In this document: piece by piece, positions 31,134-34,315 of the stretch | Layout: each line of letters begins with the position of its first letter | How positions within the stretch are numbered: position 1 is the first letter of the stretch | Origin: Pseudomonadota bacterium | GTDB lineage: Bacteria > Pseudomonadota > Gammaproteobacteria > Arenicellales > UBA868 | Direction: 5' to 3' | DNA: 34,315 nt | Assembly: GCA_018672825.1 (NCBI GenBank) | Contig: JABHUE010000154.1 | Span: 1-34,315 of the forward strand | Made by a program: the position numbers and the translations under genes | Notes under the pieces: model-generated | Databases searched by the model: none | What the model was told of the DNA's origin: nothing | What the model saw: only the letters and a program-made list of their open reading frames with translations

Positions 31134-32594
31134 GTGCATTCACTCGATAAACGGTTTCTAAAAGAGATCAAACGCGTTCTGCCGAGCCAGACCATTTTGC
31201 TGTCGGAAGAGCAGCGCAAACCCTATGAATGTGATGGACTGTCAGGTTACCGGGCGTTGCCAGGGGTTGTATTACTTCCTGATACCGTCGATGCTGTGAA
31301 AAAGATTCTTGCACTCTGTCAGCGCTACCAGATTCCTGTGGTCGCGAGGGGCGCGGGCACGGGCTTATCGGGAGGGGCTACCCCTCACCCGGAGGGTGTT
31401 CTGCTCAGCATGGCACGGTTTAATCAAGTGCTATCGATCGATCAAGTTGCGGCGACCGCTCGGGTTCAGCCTGGGGTTAGAAATCTTGCGATCAGTGAGG
31501 CCGTAGCCGATATCGGGCTTTATTATGCGCCGGATCCGTCCTCGCAAATTGCTTGCACGATTGGCGGCAACGTTGCTGAAAATGCGGGAGGCGTGCATTG
31601 CCTTAAATACGGTCTTACGGTTCATAACGTAGTCTCAGCTCAAGTTGTTTTGATGGGAGGCGAGATTCTGGAGATTGGCGGAGAGGCTTTGGATAATCCT
31701 GGCTATGACTTGCTGGCAGCTTTTGTTGGGTCTGAAGGTATGCTGGGTGTTGTCACCGAAGTTACCGTACGTCTTTTGCCCCGTCCGATAGCAGCAAAAG
31801 CGTTAATGTCGTCCTTTGATTCAACCGAGGATGCTGCGGCGGCCGTTGCCAGGATCATTGCTGAAGGTATCATTCCGGCTGGCCTTGAGATGATGGACAA
31901 CCCTGCAATTGTTGCGGCAGAGGACTTTGTGAGCGCCGGGTATCCACGAGATGCCGCCGCGATCCTGCTTTGTGAGCTTGATGGCGGAATCGAGGAGGTT
32001 GAGGCTGACGTGGCCACAGTTTCCCAATTATTGCTGGATTGCGGTGCGATTGACGTCCACGTCGCGCAGGACGAATCCGAGCGCGCGCGTTTTTGGTCGG
32101 GTCGCAAAAATGCTTTTCCGGCGGTCGGGCGAATATCGCCGGATTATTATTGTATCGATGGCACAATCCCGCGCAGGATGCTCGGCAAAGTCTTGGCCGG
32201 AATTACAACTCTCGCAACCGATTACCAGCTTAAGGTCGCCAACGTTTTTCATGCCGGCGATGGCAACCTTCATCCCTTAATTCTTTATGATGCCGGCAAG
32301 CCGGGTGAATTTGAGCGCACCGAGGCGTTGGGGGCGGAGATACTGCAGCTCTGTGTTCGTGCCGGCGGTACCATTACCGGCGAGCATGGCGTTGGGCTTG
32401 AAAAGATTGATCAGATGTGTGTTCAGTTTGGAGCCGGTGAGCTTGAACAATTTCATGCATTGAAGAAGGTATTTGATCCGGACGGTCTACTCAACCCCGG
32501 AAAAGCCGTGCCGACCTTATCCCGTTGCGCGGAGTTCAATGCGATGCATGTTCATGGTGGACATCTTCCGCACCCTGAGCTGCCACGGTTTTGA
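31134..32594 (+). CDS. glcD: Glycolate oxidase FAD-binding subunit
   Basis: 486 residues from a GTG with AAGG upstream. It oxidises glycolate to glyoxylate with GlcE and GlcF at the inner membrane. The PCMH-type FAD site (VARGAGTGLSGGATPHPEG, DPSSQIACTIGGNVAENAGG, VGSEGMLGVVTEV) and the C-terminal FAD-oxidase cap (NVFHAGDGNLHP, TITGEHGVGLEKI, DPDGLLNPGKAVP) are complete. Length is normal. Next to glcE and glcF the assignment is firm; D-lactate dehydrogenases share the fold but not this trio. Confidence 0.95.
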   Translation: MHSLDKRFLKEIKRVLPSQTILLSEEQRKPYECDGLSGYRALPGVVLLPDTVDAVKKILALCQRYQIPVVARGAGTGLSGGATPHPEGVLLSMARFNQVLSIDQVAATARVQPGVRNLAISEAVADIGLYYAPDPSSQIACTIGGNVAENAGGVHCLKYGLTVHNVVSAQVVLMGGEILEIGGEALDNPGYDLLAAFVGSEGMLGVVTEVTVRLLPRPIAAKALMSSFDSTEDAAAAVARIIAEGIIPAGLEMMDNPAIVAAEDFVSAGYPRDAAAILLCELDGGIEEVEADVATVSQLLLDCGAIDVHVAQDESERARFWSGRKNAFPAVGRISPDYYCIDGTIPRRMLGKVLAGITTLATDYQLKVANVFHAGDGNLHPLILYDAGKPGEFERTEALGAEILQLCVRAGGTITGEHGVGLEKIDQMCVQFGAGELEQFHALKKVFDPDGLLNPGKAVPTLSRCAEFNAMHVHGGHLPHPELPRF

Positions 32595-32607
32595 TTCGAG
32601 GTTTCAG

Positions 32608-33657
32608 GTGAACAATTTTATTCAATCCCTTGCGGAAACGGTCGGCGAAGCGGCGGCGAAAGGAGATCCGCTTTGTATTCAAGGCGGGAACACCAAAAAA
32701 TTTCTAGGTCGGGAGCCTCTGGGTAAGCCGTGCTCTATTTCGAGCTATGCGGGTGTGACCAACTATGAGCCCACCGAGCTTGTCATTACCGCCAAAGCGG
32801 GTACAAAACTAGTGAATATTGAGGCTACTCTCGCCGAGGCGGGCCAAATGCTTCCGTTTGAGCCTCCCGGTTTTGGGGTTGACGCTACGATTGGAGGCAC
32901 AATTGCTTGTGGATTATCCGGACCCGCCCGGCCTTACCGCGGCGCAGCTCGTGACCTCGTTCTCGGAATTAACTGTATTAATGGAAGCGGCCAAGTTCTT
33001 AAATTTGGCGGCCAGGTCATGAAGAATGTTGCGGGGTATGACGTATCCAGACTCATGGTAGGTGCTATGGGAACATTAGGGATCATGACTGAGATTTCCC
33101 TTAAGGTTCTACCCACACCCAGGCACACCAGAACGCTTGTGTTTGAGTGTTCCAGTTCGGCTGCGCTGAAAAAAATGACATCTCTTTTTGCCCGTTCGAT
33201 TCCGGTGACGGCGAGCGCGTGGCATGATGACTTTTTACGTATTCGTTTATCTGGCGTTAAGGGCTCGGTTGATGCGGCATCGGCCGAGCTCGGTGGAGAT
33301 TTTGATTCGGATGGGGATCAGTTCTGGCAGAAAATCAAGGAGCACCGACTTGATTTTTTTAATGGGCCCGGGCCGTTATGGCGATTGAGCCTTAAACCAA
33401 AGAACGAGGTGCTTCCGCTAACAGATCCGTACCTGATTGAATGGGGCGGCGGTCTTTATTGGGTTAAAACTTCTCGACCACCGTCAGATTTAATAAAGAT
33501 TGCCGCATCTGCAGGGGGGTACATTACACGGTTTAATGGCGGTGATCGCACGGAGAACCTTGCTGGATTGGAAGATGTTGGTTTGCGACTTAATCAACAG
33601 CTGAAAAAAGGCTTTGATCCCCAAAACATTTTAAATCCCGGCCGGTTATTTGTCTGA
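32608..33657 (+). CDS. glcE: Glycolate oxidase FAD-binding subunit GlcE
   Basis: 349 residues from the GTG at 32608, chosen because CGAGG (32597-32601) lies 6 bases upstream and because starts further up would overlap glcD with unrelated sequence. The PCMH FAD domain shows IQGGNTKKFLG, EPPGFGVDATIGGTIACGLSGP, KNVAGYDVSRLMVGAMGTLGIMTE and the C-terminal QLKKGFDPQNILNPGRLF. It lacks the larger cap of GlcD, as expected. It is 13 bases after glcD and 6 before glcF, so the three are one operon. Confidence 0.93.
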   Translation: MNNFIQSLAETVGEAAAKGDPLCIQGGNTKKFLGREPLGKPCSISSYAGVTNYEPTELVITAKAGTKLVNIEATLAEAGQMLPFEPPGFGVDATIGGTIACGLSGPARPYRGAARDLVLGINCINGSGQVLKFGGQVMKNVAGYDVSRLMVGAMGTLGIMTEISLKVLPTPRHTRTLVFECSSSAALKKMTSLFARSIPVTASAWHDDFLRIRLSGVKGSVDAASAELGGDFDSDGDQFWQKIKEHRLDFFNGPGPLWRLSLKPKNEVLPLTDPYLIEWGGGLYWVKTSRPPSDLIKIAASAGGYITRFNGGDRTENLAGLEDVGLRLNQQLKKGFDPQNILNPGRLFV

Positions 33658-33663
33658 AACATT

Positions 33664-34315
33664 ATGCATGTTGAATTAGCCCCGCAATTTTCTGAATCCG
33701 AGTTTGGTCAAGAAGCGGGCAGCATTCTTGGCAAATGCGTTCACTGCGGTTTTTGCACAGCCACATGCCCCACCTATCAAATTCTTGGGGATGAGCTTGA
33801 TGGGCCACGGGGGAGAATTTACCTTATCAAGGAGTTTCTCGAGACGGGTGATTGCACGGACACCACGCGCACGCATCTGGATCGTTGCCTGACCTGCCGC
33901 GCTTGTGAAACAACTTGCCCGTCCGGCGTCAATTACGGAAGACTGCTTGAAATAAGTCGTCCGAGAATAGACCAAACGGTTCCAAGAGACCGGCGCGATC
34001 GATTCAAGCGGTGGCTGCTTCGTCGATTGATTGGCAGTCGTTGGTTCTCGATGACTTTCAGGATAGGCCAGTCGTTGAGAGCGCTAATGCCGTCGGTTGT
34101 GGCAAGGCATATTCCGGAATCGCGACCTGCGGGAGATCGCCCTACGGCCCGGGTCAAAAAAAAAGTATTGATGTTAGAGGGTTGTGTTCAACCCGCAATG
34201 GCGCCGGTGATTAATGCAGCCGCAAGTCGGGTGCTGATGCAGATCGGTTATGAAGTTGTATCTACGCCAACGGCGGGTTGTTGTGGCGCGATCGACCTTC
34301 ATCTTGGCGCCGAAG
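33664..34315 (+). CDS. glcF: Glycolate oxidase iron-sulfur subunit, 3' end outside the window
   Basis: The frame is open from ATG 33664 to the end, 217 codons; a full protein is about twice as long. Two 4Fe-4S motifs are visible, CVHCGFCTATCP (C25, C28, C31, C35) and CLTCRACETTCP (C75, C78, C81, C85), followed by the start of the first CCG domain (LEGCVQPAMAP and TAGCCGA). This is the electron-transfer subunit of the GlcDEF complex. The gene is cut by the window edge, not by mutation. Confidence 0.93.
   Translation, partial: MHVELAPQFSESEFGQEAGSILGKCVHCGFCTATCPTYQILGDELDGPRGRIYLIKEFLETGDCTDTTRTHLDRCLTCRACETTCPSGVNYGRLLEISRPRIDQTVPRDRRDRFKRWLLRRLIGSRWFSMTFRIGQSLRALMPSVVARHIPESRPAGDRPTARVKKKVLMLEGCVQPAMAPVINAAASRVLMQIGYEVVSTPTAGCCGAIDLHLGAE

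Overview
The window looks like chromosome of a free-living, probably marine, proteobacterium that uses methylated amines for carbon, energy and nitrogen. The evidence is co-location of trimethylamine monooxygenase (tmm), TMAO demethylase (tdm), a TMAO-type ABC transporter (tmoXWV), gamma-glutamylmethylamide synthetase (gmaS), N-methylglutamate-synthase-type proteins and folate-linked C1 genes. Such sets are known from roseobacters, SAR11 and some marine gammaproteobacteria. I cannot fix the class from the sequence alone. There is no rRNA, tRNA, CRISPR array or insertion sequence that I can see.

Layout. 1-546: 3' part of an unrecognised gene. 548-1291 (-): GntR/FCD regulator, divergent from 1587-8096 (+), an operon of six genes: DAO-family FAD oxidoreductase, glutamine-synthetase-like ligase, class II glutamine amidotransferase, GXGXG beta-helix protein, FMN glutamate-synthase-like protein, and an unknown 129-residue protein ('cluster 1'). 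8268-10904 (+): folD and fhs, closed by a strong terminator. 11003-18011 (-): tdm, tmoX, tmoW, tmoV, with a terminator-like hairpin after tmoX. 18362-20188 (+): an Amt-type ammonium channel and two small single-span membrane proteins. 20228-20590 (-): a small cupin. 20803-30438 (+): tmm, then a second synthase-like set in fused form (amidotransferase; GXGXG+FMN fusion; GltD-like reductase with a degenerate FMN domain), an XRE-cupin regulator, gmaS and a class I amidotransferase ('cluster 2'). 30443-30862 (-): a DUF985 cupin. 31134-34315 (+): glcD, glcE and a truncated glcF of glycolate oxidase.

How they fit. TmoXWV imports TMAO and Tmm makes it from TMA. Tdm splits TMAO to dimethylamine and formaldehyde. 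Methylamine is then glutamylated by GmaS and rearranged to N-methylglutamate by the synthase-like proteins. C1 units carried on tetrahydrofolate can pass through FolD and Fhs to formate with ATP gain, and Amt may recover ammonium or methylammonium. A dimethylamine monooxygenase and the four-subunit N-methylglutamate dehydrogenase are not in the window.

The most unusual points are: the self-contained cluster 1, a ligase-transferase-oxidase module of unknown amine substrate; the GltD-like reductase fused to a degenerate glutamate-synthase FMN domain; and a FolD whose catalytic lysine is glutamine.
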